A stretch of DNA of 64,000 bases from Odobenus rosmarus divergens (GCF_000321225.1 NW_004450331.1:1724090-1788089); one strand, 5' to 3'. Shown: positions 49,601 to 62,350, counted from the stretch's first letter. Notes: generated by a model not told the origin, from the sequence alone. Program-made: numbers and translations.

Positions 49601-50191
49601 TGTTCAATAAATGTGATTATATTCCACATATGTATACTTTTTTGCCTGATCCTATTGTTAACAATGGCAGATATTGTGAACTGGTTGGCTAGAATTCAAA
49701 GTTTGGAGAAACAAAACTCACTGACTAATAATCACCCTATCATAAATGCTATGCTTAATCAATGAAACCAATATATCATAATAACTATCACAGTTGCCAC
49801 TATACTAATAAGTTACTTTTATTCATTAGGTATAAACAATCTTATTTTGCACATATCCTGATGCAAGCACCTCAAAATTTTCCTGAGATGTCAATGATTC
49901 CATTGAAACTTTCAGTTAAGAAAAATGAGGTTTCACCTGATTTTCTGCTTTATAGTGTAAGATGTTTGCAAATTTTGAGACAATTAATATAATATAAATT
50001 TTTAAAGTCAAATGACACCCTGAGGTATATTCAGATTGGCAGAATAATTAATAACTCTTATTATTGAGAACTTCATTATAAAATAGCCTCCTGAGAGAAA
50101 ACATAAAATTTCCAAAATTCTTTAAGACAGTGATAGATCTTTCATCTGTCTAGAAATTTTTAAGTAAAACTTTCATGAAAATTAGGGGATA

Positions 50192-50387
50192 GGGGCACCT
50201 GGGTGGCTCAATCGGTTAAGTGTCTGCCTTCAGCTCAGGTCATAATCTCGGGGTCCTGGGATCCAACCCCACAACAGGCTCTGTGCTCAGCGGGGTGTCT
50301 GCTTCACCCTCTCCTTCTGACCTACCCCCCTGCTCAGGTTCTCACTCCTACTCTCTCTCAAATGAGTAAATTAAAAAATCTTTAAAA
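50192..50387 (+). mobile_element. CAN-SINE
   Basis: Perfect 15-bp duplication GAAAATTAGGGGATA at 50177-50191 and 50388-50402. Confidence 0.95.
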
Positions 50388-50771
50388 GAAAATTAGGGGA
50401 TAATCTAAAAGATTCTTAAAGTCCCTGCTCATCCCACATCCATATATAAATTATTCAAAAGAAAGTTTAGTAAAATGTTATTATATTGTTAGACATTTTC
50501 AGATAATGTACTATCTTAATGTTAGATAGGGATATATGTAGAAGACCACAAAACCCGTATGTCCAATACCTGTATCTCAAAGCATAGGATTAATATAGGT
50601 TGGTTTCATAATGTTGCTATTTTCCAAAGGGATAATTTTCCTTAATTTGATGGCAAAATTCAGAGCACAATTCTATGTAAAATGCCTTTAAACTGAATAA
50701 TCCTAAATACTGGGAGCTTATAAACTCTACCATTCTATAAAAGGTGGGCAGAAAGATAAAGACTACAGAAA

Positions 50772-50831
50772 TGTATAATAAACTGTATAATAAATGTATA
50801 ATAAAATGTATAATAAACTGTATAATAAAAC
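50772..50831 (+). repeat. Five tandem TGTATAATAAA units
   Basis: Units of 11-13 bases, TGTATAATAAA with a variable end. Confidence 0.92.
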
Positions 50832-52954
50832 TACCAAGAAACACATTTTCACTCTGTCAGGAAGCCACAGGTTATAAAACCCATCACAAACCACAGCATA
50901 AAACAGAACACTTAAAAATAATGTTGAACCACTGAGGCAAGTGTTATGTTAATGTGAAAAAGAAGTGCTCATATCTCAGTGATGGGGTTCCCAGAGATCT
51001 CACCATCTTGCCTGCTCTTACCTAAAAGAAATCTAATTTGTCAATAAATTGCACGTTATTTTAGTCAAAGCTATTTGGATGCTAGTTTAAAAAAAGGGAA
51101 TCCTGCAGAAATCCAAGGGTAAGAACTGTAGCACAAAAGGAGCTTAAGGAAATTGAACCTAAAACTAGAAATTATAATGTAAATCCTTATCTTCTAAAGG
51201 CAGTCAGTCTATTTTCATTTCTCTGATTTTCTCAGTGCCATTCTTTATTTGCTGAATGGCTTCCTAACTTACTCATCCTGCCTATGGTCCATTATGGCTA
51301 TTCTAGTCCTAACTATCATGATCTTTCTGCTCCAGGCTCACACTCTCCTTTGCACCCAAACCTGTATATTTCTCAATTTCCAAAATCTAAATTCTTTAGA
51401 TAAATCCTCTGATTGCACCAGATGCTTACTTTGATCCTGACTACAACTCACTAGCCAGCCTAGGGATTGGCCATCTATGCAACAGATACCTCCCCTGGGT
51501 CCAACGGGTTGAGATCAATGATATAGACTTATGTAGATACAGATTTATTTAGAAGGGCCTGTGCATGGGTAGAAACAGTAAACATGTCTAGTATCTACTA
51601 TAAATATAATATCCCAGGAGAAATCTAACAAACTGAATATAAGGCACAACATTTTAATCAGGAAAGCCTCAAACTTTTTAACTTTCCTTAGCAATCAAGT
51701 CTCACAGAAAGAGCTCGTTTTATGCTTAGAGTTAGCTAAACCCCAAGACCTTTTTCATACTGACCCAATCAATTCTTAAAAATCTAAGTTACAACTGGCC
51801 TTTTTAAATTGGCTCTCACATAACAGGTTCATAAACATTTGCCCACTGAATGAATAAATGAACAAACTTTTGAATCCTTACTAGTTTGGGCCCTGAATTC
51901 TACTCTGAGTTTTTAATATAATATTTACCTTATTAATTAGCCCTCGATGGTAGTTGACATTATGGTATGCAATAAGTCATCCTGAATGCAAGGAATTTTG
52001 TACTAAAGAAAAAGGAAGGAATCAGGGCTAGAGATCGTTGTAAAGCTACCCATGTATGAAGTAATCATGAGTACAATAACAATAAATGACTTTTCCCAAA
52101 GTGGACATAGGCTAAGTATAGGAGGCCCCAAACTAAGTAAATATTCATGGTGAAAAGCCTTTTTTAATATTTAGTATAGAGAAGGAATAGGGGTCTAGGC
52201 TGAGAAAGGTTCCAAATGGACCAATGAAATAGAAATCTCTGAAATAGAAAACAGGAGAAATATCAAAGAGGAAAGCAATAAAAGTGTATAAGAATTACAA
52301 CAAAGAATCTGATGAATGTTCAGGAAGACAAAACAGAAAACAATTTAATTCCAAAGGAATGGAATCACTGAAAGCCCAGGCTTTCATTGGGAGCTAATGG
52401 AGAGAAAAATAAAAGCAGTGATGTAGGCAGTATATTTAAAGTTACAAAGGTAATTCGACAAAAGTATTTTTGCTTGTTGTAAATGGAGACAATACCAGTA
52501 AGTTTAAATTTTCAAGTCTGACTTTCCCATCAGCCAACTAAGAAGTAAATTATTTATAACATGATGATTTACCTCCATTGCCTCACAGTGCCCTTATATT
52601 TATATTCCAACATGCAAACTATTGTGTATTATCTATATTACTTAAAGAAAATGTTCTTTTATATTATAAGGATAATTAATTCGGCTCTTGGAGTGGATAC
52701 ATATATACTTCATGGTATTGGCTTTACCAGAGAAAATGACCTTGAACTTAAAGAACTTTCCAGCTTTTTTTAAACTAACAACCTACTTTAAGTATTACTT
52801 GATGTGGAAATCAGACCCACAAGATACTAAAAGTATGGCACAAAGTGATGCTGGCATTACAAGACTGTAAAGAAAGGACTTTTGTATGCACTAGGACATT
52901 CTTAATCATTTACAAATATTAATGTAAGATTTTTCAAAAAATAAAGCACTCTCA

Positions 52955-53160
52955 GGGTGCCTGGGTGGCTCAGTCGGTTAAGCAACTGACTTTGGCTCAG
53001 GTCATGATCTTGGGGTCCTGAGATCAAGTCCCACATCAGGCTCTGGCTCAGTGGGGAGTCCCTTCCCCTCTCTCTCCCTCTGCCCCTCCCCCTGCTTGTG
53101 CTTGCTCTCTCTCTCTCAAATAAGTAAACAAAAAATCTTTTAAAAATTAAAAAAAAAAAA
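52955..53160 (+). mobile_element. CAN-SINE
   Basis: Duplication AAAGCACTCTCA at 52943-52954 and 53161-53172. The tail is an A-rich mix. Confidence 0.95.
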
Positions 53161-53190
53161 AAAGCACTCTCATTAAGAAAGGTCCATTTC

Positions 53191-53384
53191 GGGTGCCTGG
53201 GTGGCTCAGGTGGTTGGGCGACTGCCTTCGGCTCAGGTCATGATCCTGGAGTCCTGGGATCGAGTCCCACATCGGGCTCCCTGCTTAGCGGGGAGTCTGC
53301 TTCTCCCTCTGACCCTCTTCCCTCTCGTGCTCTCTCTCATTCTCTCTCTCTCAAATAAATAAATAAAATCTTAAAAAAAAAAAA
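53191..53384 (+). mobile_element. CAN-SINE
   Basis: Perfect 16-bp duplication AAGAAAGGTCCATTTC at 53175-53190 and 53385-53400. Confidence 0.96.
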
Positions 53385-53546
53385 AAGAAAGGTCCATTTC
53401 CTTGCCAGATGATATATTAAGTAGCTGCCTTCCAAGGTGTTTAATCAAACAAAGTACAAATTATTTTGGAAGATTAGGAAAAAAATGTTTGCTATTTATT
53501 TTAAAAAGGTCTATAAAGGTAATTATTTTTAAAATTACAAATCACG

Positions 53547-53682
53547 AGGGGCACCTGTTAAGCATCCGACTCTTGATGTCAGCTCAGGTCTCAATCTCAG
53601 GGTCATGAGTTCAAGCCCTGCACTGGGCTCCACGCTGGGCATGGAGCCTACTTAAAAATAAAAAAAAATTAAAAATTTTTTT
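53547..53682 (+). mobile_element. Short, old CAN-SINE
   Basis: Head GGGGCACCTGTTAAGCATCC (A-box region partly lost) and the older ending 'gcatggagcctacttaaaa'. Duplication AAATTACAAATCAC at 53532-53545 and 53683-53696. Confidence 0.92.
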
Positions 53683-53764
53683 AAATTACAAATCACCAGA
53701 AAAGAGAAATGTTAAGAACTTCACCACCAATGTACATAATTTTAAAGTTTAAAATGTGGTGCTG

Positions 53765-53921
53765 AGGTGCCTGGGGGGCTTAGTCGGTTAAACGTCTGCC
53801 TTCAACTCAGGTCATGATCCCAGGGTCCTTGGATGGAGCCCCACATCAGGCTCCTTGCTCGGCAGGGAGTCTGCTTCTCCCTCTCCCTCTCTGATCTCTC
53901 TCACTCTCACTCTCTCTCAAA

Positions 53922-53953
<32 letters not shown>
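53765..53953 (+). mobile_element. CAN-SINE with an expanded (AAAT)n tail
   Basis: Flanked by AAAATGTGGTG (53751-53761 and again after 53954). The tail has about nine AAAT units. Confidence 0.93.
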
Positions 53954-53956
<3 letters not shown>

Positions 53957-54059
53957 AATGTGGTGTAGTTATCAGCAAAGTTCAATGCAGATATCAGAAG
54001 TATAAGTATATACATAAGTATGTAATAAATATTTGTTGAATAAAGGAATACACTTCGTC

Positions 54060-54440
54060 CTTCCTATGTCTGTCAAATTTAACATCTGCTCTTCATCTCT
54101 ACAGCAACACCCTCAGTCAGAAGCTGTATTGCCTCAGTATACTCAGTTCACACAGCCTTCCTGATTCTGTGTCTTCTCCAGTGTACAATGCACATTACCG
54201 CCAGACTAATCTTCCTAAAACACTGCTTTTCTCCAGAAACATACTATGATACTTTTCCACATCATTTCTATCAGATCTTACACCTCAAGCTCCCCTTATA
54301 ATACAGCCGTAATTTACTTATCTAAATTTTACTTATTGCTATTCTCCAAAATACATCATGCCATTCCAACCTTCACGTCCTTGCCTGTTCTTTTCCTCTC
54401 TCCCATATCTTCCTTTTACTTCTCTACTTTTTAAAACCTA
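54060..54440 (+). mobile_element. L2 remnant
   Basis: L2 body phrases: 'cgccagactaatcttcctaa', 'cattccaaccttcacgtcct', 'cctgttcttttcctctctcc'. Confidence 0.55.
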
Positions 54441-55801
54441 CCGAGGAAAAACTCAGGGCCCATGTTGATGAAGTGTAGGGGTTGGCAAAGCAAACTGTCA
54501 GAAGAGGACTATGCACTGTACCTGTGAGCCACAACAGCATCATCTGATTGATGCTTTAGCGATTAACTGATTGATCTGGGCTCAGAAAATCTCTTACTAG
54601 AATTTTATAAGAATTCTAAATAGTCCACTAATACAAGTTATGCATTTCATTAAAAATAAAAGTATCACAAATTAAATGATTTTACATTTAGTATTGGATA
54701 GAAATCTATAAGAGCAATTGTTGGCTAAAGTAAGATTTTCCAAAATGTTCGTAGCATCTTTAACAAAATGTATAGTATATACTAAATGATTCAAGTATTA
54801 CCTCAGTAAATCAAAGTCCATGAAACTCTGATAACTAAGACGCAACTTATAAAATTGTGTTGACAGATTTTAAGAGATAAGTATAAACATTTCAAACTAT
54901 AAAACTTAATACCATTCATTAACCATTCATTATCAATATTCATGATATTGTATAAGCAGTAAGTAGTACGGTGCTTAGTAATGCTTTTTTATGTATTTAG
55001 TAAAGCAGGACCTCAAGTTGGCAAATTTATTATTCATCCCCTGTCTACTGTCTAGCTCATACAATTTATCCAGACTACAGGTCAGGCAGGGCCAGAGAGG
55101 GAACAAAGAAAGAGAACAAGACTAGGCAAAAACAGACATAGGATGGGAGGTCATGTGGATAATTTATTCAATATTTTTATTTATGCAAAAAGTAAATATT
55201 ACTATGTATTAAAATTGCAACATTAATAATTCAATAAGCCCTGAGTGCCTACTGAGTAGAATGCAAACTGTGTCTATTACTTTGTACTAGTAGCAAAGAA
55301 CAGGAAGATATGGTCTGTGTCTGTAATCCAGATGGCAAAGGAAGTGAGGAAGATAGATGAGGGGGAAATCGAATCAAGGTAGCACCCTATATTTTCCAGG
55401 GGAATAATTACAAGTGCTAGAATCATGATAAAAGCATCCGAAATGTACAAAATCAGCAATATAGAGGGTAAAACAAGGGTTCTGCTTATTATGCAACTAA
55501 AAGAATTATAAAATTTCTATTAAAAAAGAAAACAAAACAAACAAAAAACTATAAACACTCTGGTGGACTATTAATCTCCCATCTCCACTATTTTTCTATA
55601 CCGGAGATTTTAAAAATTGCCACACTTACATCTTTTCCACATAATTAAAAGAAATGTCATCTTTCTCACTGCTGCTATCCCACTCTTCATAAGAAAGCAC
55701 TGTTGTACTATTGTGTGTTATTTCAAATTCTTTTCCATGCATATACTATATAAGCAACAGTTATGAAAATTCTTTACTCTTAAAAATTACTGAGAATCCC
55801 A

Positions 55802-56120
55802 GGGCGCCTGGGTGGCTCAGTTGGTTAAGCGACTGCCTTCGGCTCAGGTCATGATCCTGGAGTCCCGGGATCGAGTCCCACATGGGGCTCCCTGCTCAGC
55901 NNNNNNNNNNNNNNNNNNNNNNNNNNNNNNNNNNNNNNNNNNNNNNNNNNAAGCGACTGCCTTCGGCTCAGGTCATGATCCTGGAGTCCCGGGATCGAGT
56001 CCCACATGGGGCTCCCTGCTCAGCAGGGAGTCTGCTTCTCCCTCTGACCCGCTTCCCTCTCGTGCTCTCTATCTCTCATTCTCTCTCTCTCAAATAAATA
56101 AATAAAATTAAAAAAAAAAA
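55802..56120 (+). mobile_element. CAN-SINE containing an assembly gap
   Basis: The head at 55802 and tail at about 56120 are bounded by a single duplication, TTACTGAGAATCCCA (55787-55801 and 56121-56135), so only one SINE inserted. The 74 bases before the gap (55827-55900) recur identically after it (55951-56024). Confidence 0.93.
55901..55950. other. Assembly gap (50 N)
   Basis: Exactly 50 N, a placeholder length, inside a repeated SINE segment. Confidence 0.99.
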
Positions 56121-56274
56121 TTACTGAGAATCCCAAACAGCTTTTGTCTATAGTGGTTATATTTACTGATACTTATCATATTTGAAATTTTTAATGACAA
56201 AACTTTAAACACTTGTTACAATAAACCCAGTACATGTCAACATAGTAACATATTTTTATTAAAAATAACACTTT

Positions 56275-56490
56275 CATGAATAAATCATGGGAATAAAAAG
56301 CATGGCATAAGGAATATAGTCAATGATACTGTAACAGCAATGTAAGGGATAGATGGTAGCTACACTTGCAGCGAACACAGCATAGTGCATAAACTTGTCA
56401 AATCACTAAGTTATACACCTGAAACTAATGTTACATTGTGTGTCAACTATACTCAAATAAAAAATAATCATAAATAAATAAATATAACAA
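56275..56490 (+). mobile_element. L1 3'-UTR end
   Basis: 'atcatgggaataaaaagcat', 'cttgtcaaatcactaagtta' and 'tgtgtcaactatactcaaat' form the L1 3' terminus, with an A-rich tail. Confidence 0.75.
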
Positions 56491-56699
56491 TTTTCCTACA
56501 AAGTTATTGAGAAGAGTGGTTTTGTTTCACATTTGTATAAATTTCTTTAATGTCTTATTTTTAATAGGACACAGCTAGATCCTCATAACTCCACCTACAT
56601 TCAATTTGATATGATAGTCAATTTGCGTTTTGATTTTTTCACCCCCCCCTCAAAAAAAGGAATCACTTTCTACCAAGACTTTATCTTTTTACCTTTATT

Positions 56700-57200
56700 T
56701 TTTCCATGTGTGGTAGACTATCACCACTATATTCATGGCCTTCAACAAACAACCCCTTCTACTATTTACACTTTCATGCAGTCCTCACCCACATTGATAC
56801 TGGGCTTGGCAATGTGACCTGTTTTGGCCAAAGGACTTTAACAAGCATGATTCCAACAGAGGTTTAATAAGTTCTTGCACCTGGGGCATGTCCTCTAGAA
56901 ATACTTTCCCTTAGAAGGTAGCCACCATGCTATAAAAGCTCAGGGATAGACATGTGGCTAAGAAGCCACATGGAGAAAAATCGTGGAAGATGAGAGGCCA
57001 TCTTGGGGATTTCAGCCTCAGTAAGCTCCCAGAGGAATATAGATGTACAAGTGATTTCAGCTAAACTGATTTCAGCTCTACAGAGGCAGAACTGCCCAGC
57101 TGAACCCAGAAGCCATAAAATCACAAGAATAATAAATCTGTGTTATTTTTAAGCTACTAAGTTTTGGGGTAATTTGTCACACAGCAACAGATAACTAATA
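56700..57200 (+). mobile_element. MLT1-like solo LTR (ERVL-MaLR)
   Basis: Begins TGTGGTAGACTAT and has 'gcaatgtgacctgttttggc', 'gaccaca'-like middle sequence, an AATAAATCTGTGTT signal and the MLT1 end 'aagctactaagttttggggt ... cagcaacagataactaata'. No internal viral sequence. Confidence 0.75.
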
Positions 57201-57219
57201 TACCATAGAACATATATAG

Positions 57220-60200
57220 AGAAATTGGTGTCTTTTGGGGAAAAAAAACCCAAAAACTTCTGAATATTACAATTTTAGCTAAATCTACTAAGTTAGGGGT
57301 TATTACCCATTTTGAAATTTTTTTCCAGTCCTTTAAAATGGTTGTTTCTAATTTTCACTCTAAACAATGCTGTGATAAACTTTCTTGTATCTCTGCAAGT
57401 ACTTCTATAGGATAGACTCAGGATGCTGGATCAAAGGTTACTTGTGATTGAAATTTAATTGCCCTCCATAAAGGTTATATCATGTTATACTTCCACTAAG
57501 AATAGATGGAAGTGCTCATTTCCCTACACCCTAACTGATTGTAGATATTATTAATCTTCTTAATTATTGCCAATTTTATGGGCCAAAAAAGCTACAGTGC
57601 AAACTTCCACTTGCATTTCTTTGAAAATCTTTTCAAATGTTTATTTCTATTTCCTCTTCTGTGAATTGCCTACTTATACTTTGCCTATTTTTTTCCTTTA
57701 AATTTATATGTAGGTGAGGAGTTAAGATGGTGGAGGAGTAGGGGACACTCATTTCATCTGGTCCCTGGAATTCAGCTAGTTATCAAATCATTCTGAACAC
57801 CTGTGAAATCAATTGGAGATCTGAGAAAAGAATCACTGCAATTCTACAAATAGAAAAGCAACCACTTTTTGCAAGGTAGGAGGTGCACAGACATGAATCC
57901 AGGGCAATATATTAGAATATAAACCCGGGGTTGGGGAGAGAGCTTGCATAAGGAGGCTACTGGAAAGTATGGCAAGGAGTGGAGTGCAAAATCAGAACTT
58001 TTAGAAGTCTACTACAGTTGGAGACACCCCTGGCCTAAAGGTGCTCGGGTGGCTAAGCAGTGCAGAATCCCAGGTGGGACAGTGTGGTCTCAGGATCCCC
58101 AGGGTCACAAAAAGAACGGGGGTGCCTGATTGAGGCAGAGTTCCCAAGCATCAGAGCAGGAAAGCTGACTGAAAACTGCAAGTCTAGGCGCTGGCTTTCT
58201 GCTCAGTGTTGCCATAAACCACAAACCCTGGCATGGTAGGGCAACCACTGTCAGAGCAGGGGCCCAGCAAAAGGCAGAAGCCTGGCAAGACCCCTCTCCC
58301 TCCCCTCTCCACACCCCCACCCCACCCAATGAATCTACATATTCAATGCAATCCCTATCAAAATATCATCAACATTTTTCACAGAGCTGGAACAAACAGT
58401 CCTAAAATTGGTATGGAACCAGAAAAGACCCAGAATAGCTAAAGAAATGTTGAAAAAGAAAACTAAACCTGGTGTCATCACAATTCCAGACTTTAAGCTC
58501 TAATACAGGGCTGTATCATCAAGAGAGTATGGTACTGGCACAAAAAAACAGACACACAGATCGATGGAACAGAACACAGAACCCAGAAATGGACCCTCAA
58601 CTCTATGGTCACCTCATCTTTGACAAAGCAGGAAAGAAAGCAACGGAAAAAAAGACAGTCTCTTCAACAAATGGTGTTGGGAAAATTGGACCATTTTCTT
58701 ACACCATACACAAAAATAAACTCAAAATTGATAAAAAACCTAAATGTGAGGAGGAATCCATCAAAATCCTAGAGAACACAGGCAGCAATTTCTGTGACCT
58801 CAACGGCAGCAACTTCTTGCTAGACACATCTTCAAAGGCAAGGGAAACAAAGGCAAAAATAAACTATTGGAACTTCATCAAGATAAAAAGCTTTTGCCCA
58901 GCAAAGGAAACAGTTGACAAAACTAAAAGACAATGGACAGAATGGGAGAAGATATTTGCAAATGTCTCATCAGATAAAGGGCTAGTATCCAGAATCTATA
59001 AAGAACTTATCAAACTCAACACCCAAAGAACAAATAATCCAATCAAGAAATGGGCAAAAGACATGAACAGACATTTCTCCAAGGAAGACATAAAAGAGAC
59101 ATCACTGGCATCAGGGAGATACAAATCAAAACTACAATGAGGTATCACCTCCTACCTGTCACACTGGCTAAAATTAACAATACAAGAAACAACAGGTGTT
59201 GGTGAGGATGTGGAGAAAGGGGAACCCTCTTGCACTGTTGGTGGGAATGCGAACTGGTACAACCACTCTGGAAAACAGTATGGAGGTTCCTCAAAAGTTA
59301 AAAACAGAGCTATCCTATGGCCCAGCAATTGCACTGCTAGGTATTTATCCAAAGGATACGAGCATGGTGATTCAAAGAGGCACATGCACCCCAATGTTTA
59401 TAGCAGCGATGTCCACAATAGCCAAACTATGGAAAGAGCCCAGATGTCCATCAATTGATGAATGGATAAAGACGATGTGGTATTTATAGATGATAGAATA
59501 TTACTCAGCCATCAAAAAGAATGAAATCTTGTCATTTGCAACAACGTGGATGGAACTAGAGGGTATTATGCTAAGTGAAATAAGTCAGTCAGAGAAAGAC
59601 AAATACCATATGATTTCACTCATATGTGGAATTTAAGAAACGAAACAGATGAACATAGGGGAAGGGAAGGAAAAATAAAATAAGATGAAATCAGAGAGGG
59701 AGAAAAACCATAAGAGACTCTTAACTATGGGAAACAAACTGAGGGTTGCTGGAGGGGAGTTGGGTCGGGGGGGATTGGGTAACTGGGTGATGGCCATTAA
59801 GAAGGGCACTTGGGTTATATGCAACTGATGAATCATTAAACTCTACCTCTGAAACTAATAATATGCTATATGTTAACTAAATTGATTTTAAATAAATAAA
59901 AACAAATAAATGTATTTATAGAGCTTATCACAGACTACCTCTTTTAAATGTTACAAATATTTTCCCAGTTTTGTCATTTGTCTTTTAGTTTTGTTTTTGG
60001 TATTTTCACTGTATAGAAAGTTTTACATTTTTACATAATCAAGTCTGATAATCATTTCCTTTATTAATACTGAATTTTGCTTCATAAAAATTTTCTCCAA
60101 TGTTTTCCTCTAGAGTTATTACAGTTTTATTTTTTATGTGATAAATCATTAATACTTCTGAATTTTTTTACATATATACACACACAGTGTGAATCTAACC

Positions 60201-60430
60201 TATTCTCCCCAAATGAATAACCAGTTATGTCAACACCATTTATTCAATCATTTCCCAAAGGTAAGAATTGATACATTTAATATATATTAAATTGTCATAT
60301 ACATGGGTCTGTTTCTGGACTCTTTATTTCAATGATCTTTTTGATTATTCCTGCATCTCTACCACACTATTTTAATTACTATAATTTAAGTGACTTTATT
60401 GGTTAGAAACTAATTAAGTGCATATTATAG
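57220..60430 (-). mobile_element. Old reverse L1/HAL1, split by the L1 at 57714-59924
   Basis: Reverse L1 landmarks lie on both sides: 'cttccacttgcatttctttg', 'gaattgcctacttatacttt' before the insertion, and 'aatattttcccagttttgtc', 'gtctgtttctggactcttta' after it. Confidence 0.65.
57714..59924 (+). mobile_element. Internally deleted L1: 5' UTR joined to ORF2 3' part
   Basis: Starts with the L1 5' motif 'gaggagttaagatggtggag' and about 0.6 kb of GC-rich 5' UTR. Near 58325 (after a C-rich tract ending CCCCACCCCACCCAA) it switches to ORF2 at 'tgaatctacatattcaatgc'. From there it continues colinearly to the 3' UTR and an A-rich tail ('aaataaataaaaacaaataa'). ORF1 and the endonuclease and reverse-transcriptase regions are missing. 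The longest open piece (58472-59140) is an ORF2 C-terminal remnant in a damaged frame. It sits inside an older reverse L1. Confidence 0.82.
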
Positions 60431-60720
60431 TAAAATCCAAGTAACAATGACTTAAACAAGATAAAGTCTATTTCCTTCTCATTAAAAATGAGTGGGAAGA
60501 GGCTGGCAACCAGGGCTGGTATGGTGGCACAGCTGTCAGTTTTGCTCTACTATCCTAGCAAAATTGCTTCCATCCTCAAGGCTACTTCACATTTCAAGAT
60601 GGCAACCATAGCTATCCTGCTCACATTCCAGTAAAAAGGTTAAGGAGGGAAAAGGATGTCCTCCTCCTTTCTTTTAAGGAGACTTCCTTCCCTGAGCCCC
60701 TTTTAACTTACACATATAGC

Positions 60721-60746
60721 AATGCTCGCTTTGGCAGCACATATAC
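60721..60746 (+). pseudogene. U6 snRNA 5' fragment (about 26 nt) with flanking duplication
   Basis: ATGCTCGCTTTGGCAGCACA followed by TATAC matches the first 25 bases of U6 snRNA as I know it, with two differences. It stops there. ACACATATAGC occurs directly before it (60710-60720) and again at its end (60745-60755), the mark of target-primed insertion. No poly(A) tail is present, and it is far too short to function. Confidence 0.75.
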
Positions 60747-61629
60747 ACATATAGCTCATGGCCAGAATTTAGTACTGATGGACACACACAGCATTATGGG
60801 ATGCTAAGTAAAATCACCTTTAGCAGGGTGACACACAGTTCACTAGTTAATTTGGTTTTCCCTATTCTCAGAACTCTGGTAACTGCTTCCAAATGATGAA
60901 AGAGCAAGTGTTCTACTTTTGTATATGTTCAAAATTTTTCTCTTTCAGCAAATATCTCAAAATACTATAAAGGAGTTGACTAAACACAGCACTATTTAAT
61001 TTTTAGTCCAATTTTTAAAAAAGGCAAAAAATGCCTATCTATCTAGCTTATGGCTAAAGCATGTGGTGAAAAATGCTGAAAATAACTGAGGCAACTCAGT
61101 ATGATTGGTTGATGATCAGAGGGTATGGCAACTATCAAAGCAATAGGCATGAGCCAAAAGATACACTGCTCTGACCCTGTTGATTATAACACAGGCAAAG
61201 TAATGTTGCTAAGATTATGTACAAGCAATTAGTTCAAATCAACATTGTATTAAAAAGTATTTTATTCAGTCTTCTTCTTCCAGTTTCTACTTTGAAAAAG
61301 CAACCAGGTCTATTGGGAGAGGCTCTTGAACACTTAAGAACACAAATACCCCATAAACACTTTCTCCTTGCCAAACCAAGCAAACTCAACTGAACTAAAG
61401 AATCAGCCAGCTGCTTGCCATTGCCTGTACTGTGGGGGGCAATGAAAAGAGACGAATAGTTATTACTTTCTCCACTGAGCCATCCAAATTTCTCTCTCCT
61501 ATGTCTTGCCTGGGGGAAGTGTGTAAAAGTTTTAAGGTTTTGGCACTGAGCACTGCAAACTGTTCCTTGGGGATATGTACATTAAGGCCATTTGGGATTT
61601 TGCTACATCCAAGCAGAAAAGTCACCCAT

Positions 61630-62035
61630 ATTAGTCTGCTAGGGTTGCTGTAACAACGTACCAGACTGTGGCCTAAACAACAGAAATTTATTTTCTCACA
61701 TTTTCCGGAGGCTAGAAGTCCAAGCTCAAGGTGTCAGCAGGGTTGGTTCCTACTGAGAGTCATAAGGAAAGGATCTGTTCCAGGCCTTCCTCCCTGGCTT
61801 GTAGTCCTAGTGTCCCTGTGTTTTCACATCATCTTCAGTCTGTGCAAGTCCTGTCCCAATTTCCTCTTATAAGGACACCAGTAATATTGGATTGGGGCCC
61901 ACCCTGATTACTCATTTTAACTTAATTCCCTCTATAAAGACCCCATCTCCAATTATGGTTACATTCTGAGGTCCTGTGTATTAGGGCTTCAACGTATAAA
62001 AGGGGGCAGGAGACATGATTCAGCCCATGATGCAG
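61630..62035 (-). mobile_element. ERVL-MaLR LTR in reverse orientation
   Basis: 'ctgctagggttgctgtaaca', 'acaacagaaatttattttct', 'ggaggctagaagtccaagct', 'ataaggacaccagtaatatt', 'gggcttcaacgtataaaag', 'cattcagcccatga'-like end: the reverse pattern of a MaLR (MST/MLT1-type) LTR. Confidence 0.72.
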
Positions 62036-62099
62036 TTTATTCAGCTGCTATAAACTAGGGTTGTAGCAAGTAATCTCACTCTCTTTTCTTGTACTAGAG

Positions 62100-62350
62100 G
62101 TGTTTAAATACCATCCATTTATTCATAAACTATCGAATGTCTACTATGTCCTAGATGCTAGGTTTACAAAACTGAATATGACATAGTCCCTGACTTGAGG
62201 GATTCATGGTCCACTAGGAGAGACAAGTTAAACCTAAAACATAGCAAGAGTGAGTGTCCTTTAATCCCTTTTGAAATAAAGCAAGGCAAATCAGGGTATA
62301 AGCAAATAAAATAAAAACAAATGTTATGAAGAAACGGGGAGGAATGTAAA
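62100..62350 (+). repeat. Ancient LINE-type module, family not assigned
   Basis: 'ccatttattcataaactatc', 'actatgtcctagatgctagg', 'tccctgacttgagggattca' match the module at 3810. Confidence 0.5.

Larger units (their letters stand above)
55770..56610. mobile_element. hAT-Charlie internal fragment, interrupted
   Basis: 'aaattactgagaatcccaaa', 'cagcttttgtctatagtggt', 'gagaagagtggttttgtttc' and 'ctttaatgtcttatttttaa' follow a Charlie element. It is broken by the SINE/gap block and by an L1 3' end (about 56275-56490). Confidence 0.55.

Noticed and set aside
55812..56105. 97-residue open frame across the N gap
   Set aside because: It is SINE sequence translated through unknown bases.
58472..59140. 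222-residue open frame, the longest in the window
   Set aside because: It is the ORF2 C-terminal remnant of an L1 in a damaged frame, not a host gene.
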